In this document: positions 6,916 to 7,063 of the stretch, one piece after another
How the letters are laid out: each line of letters opens with the position of its first letter
Numbering within the stretch: the stretch's first letter is position 1
NCBI GenBank assembly: GCA_029266015.1
Contig: JAJUFK010000122.1
Span: 1-7,063, forward strand
Length of the DNA: 7,063 nt
Source: Bacteroidota bacterium
Lineage (GTDB): Bacteria > Bacteroidota > Bacteroidia > Bacteroidales > UBA1715
Direction: 5' to 3'
Position numbers and translations under genes: made by a program
Notes under the pieces: generated by a model
The model's database searches: none
What the model was told of the DNA's origin: nothing
What the model saw: only the letters and a program-made list of their open reading frames with translations

Positions 6916-6968
6916 ATTTTTGTGTCAAAATAAATATTAAGAGGTGTAAAAATATATAATTTGTGTAC
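6916..6968. promoter_or_regulatory. Divergent intergenic region (promoters presumed)
   Basis: This 53-base AT-rich gap lies between two divergently transcribed genes, so it should hold at least the start signals of the minus-strand operon and perhaps those of the plus-strand gene. I find TTTG-type fragments (near 6960-6963 on +, and TTATTTTG on the minus strand about 6922-6929) but no clean match, at correct spacing, to the Bacteroidetes TTTG / TAnnTTTG promoter. No Shine-Dalgarno precedes either ATG. The call is positional only. Confidence 0.4.
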
Positions 6969-7063
6969 ATGAACATACAAAAAATATTGGAAAAAGCTTT
7001 ATATCGACAAGAATTAACCGCTCAAGAGGGAGAGTTCTTGTACAAGCATGCACCTTTATCATT
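6969..7063 (+). CDS. mqnC: Probable cyclic dehypoxanthinyl futalosine synthase (MqnC), N-terminus only
   Basis: ATG 6969 opens a frame that runs off the window; 31 complete codons are visible (starting MNIQKILEKALYRQELTAQE and continuing GEFLYKHAPLS). The pattern of a short helix with ILEKAL, then L(T/S)xxEGxxLYxxAPL, is typical of the N-terminus of MqnC, the radical-SAM enzyme that cyclises dehypoxanthine futalosine in the alternative menaquinone pathway. Related radical-SAM proteins MqnE and CofH/CofG share a looser form of this helix, so those remain possible. The CxxxCxxC cluster motif is beyond the window edge, so the identification cannot be confirmed here. Confidence 0.72.
   Translation, partial: MNIQKILEKALYRQELTAQEGEFLYKHAPLS

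Overview
The window is AT-rich (about one third G+C by eye) and uses the standard genetic code. The protein families, the A/T-rich leaders without Shine-Dalgarno sequences, and a probable TPR-protein end directly before ribH all point to a member of the Bacteroidetes, most likely Bacteroidales-like. Genus cannot be told from this sequence. The right-edge gene looks like mqnC, which would mean menaquinone is made by the futalosine route.

Layout. Positions 1-68 hold the 3' end of a + strand gene, probably a tetratricopeptide-repeat protein, coupled through a TAATG overlap to ribH (68-547, lumazine synthase). From 544 to 6915 six genes lie on the - strand, head to tail. In order of transcription they are an M17 leucyl aminopeptidase (6915-5497), a substrate-binding lipoprotein (5457-4324), a FecCD/BtuC-type permease (4313 to 3408 or 3282), a FecE/BtuD-type ATPase (3277-2255), a CNNM/CBS-pair membrane protein (2258-1206) and a small membrane-anchored protein with a lysozyme-like motif (1194-544). 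Junctions are 39, 10, 4, -4 and 11 bases, as expected of one operon. A 53-base divergent gap separates the aminopeptidase from the start of a + strand gene resembling mqnC (6969 to the window end).

How the genes work together. The lipoprotein, permease and ATPase form an ABC importer of the iron-siderophore/heme/cobalamin class. The CNNM protein is probably linked to divalent metal (Mg2+/Co2+) homeostasis. The aminopeptidase and the lysozyme-like protein share the transcript without an obvious shared pathway.

Main observation. The permease frame is interrupted by a single in-frame TGA (3410-3408, - strand). Beyond it, 41 well-conserved FecCD C-terminal codons continue in the same frame to a TAA at 3282, four bases before the ATPase start. 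The importer is therefore broken by a very recent nonsense mutation, read through, or affected by a sequence error. The TGA lies in one arm of a perfect 7-bp inverted repeat, which suggests templated (quasi-palindrome) mutation. I see no CRISPR array, tRNA, rRNA, insertion sequence or clearly novel multi-gene system. No gene-free stretch exceeds 300 bases.
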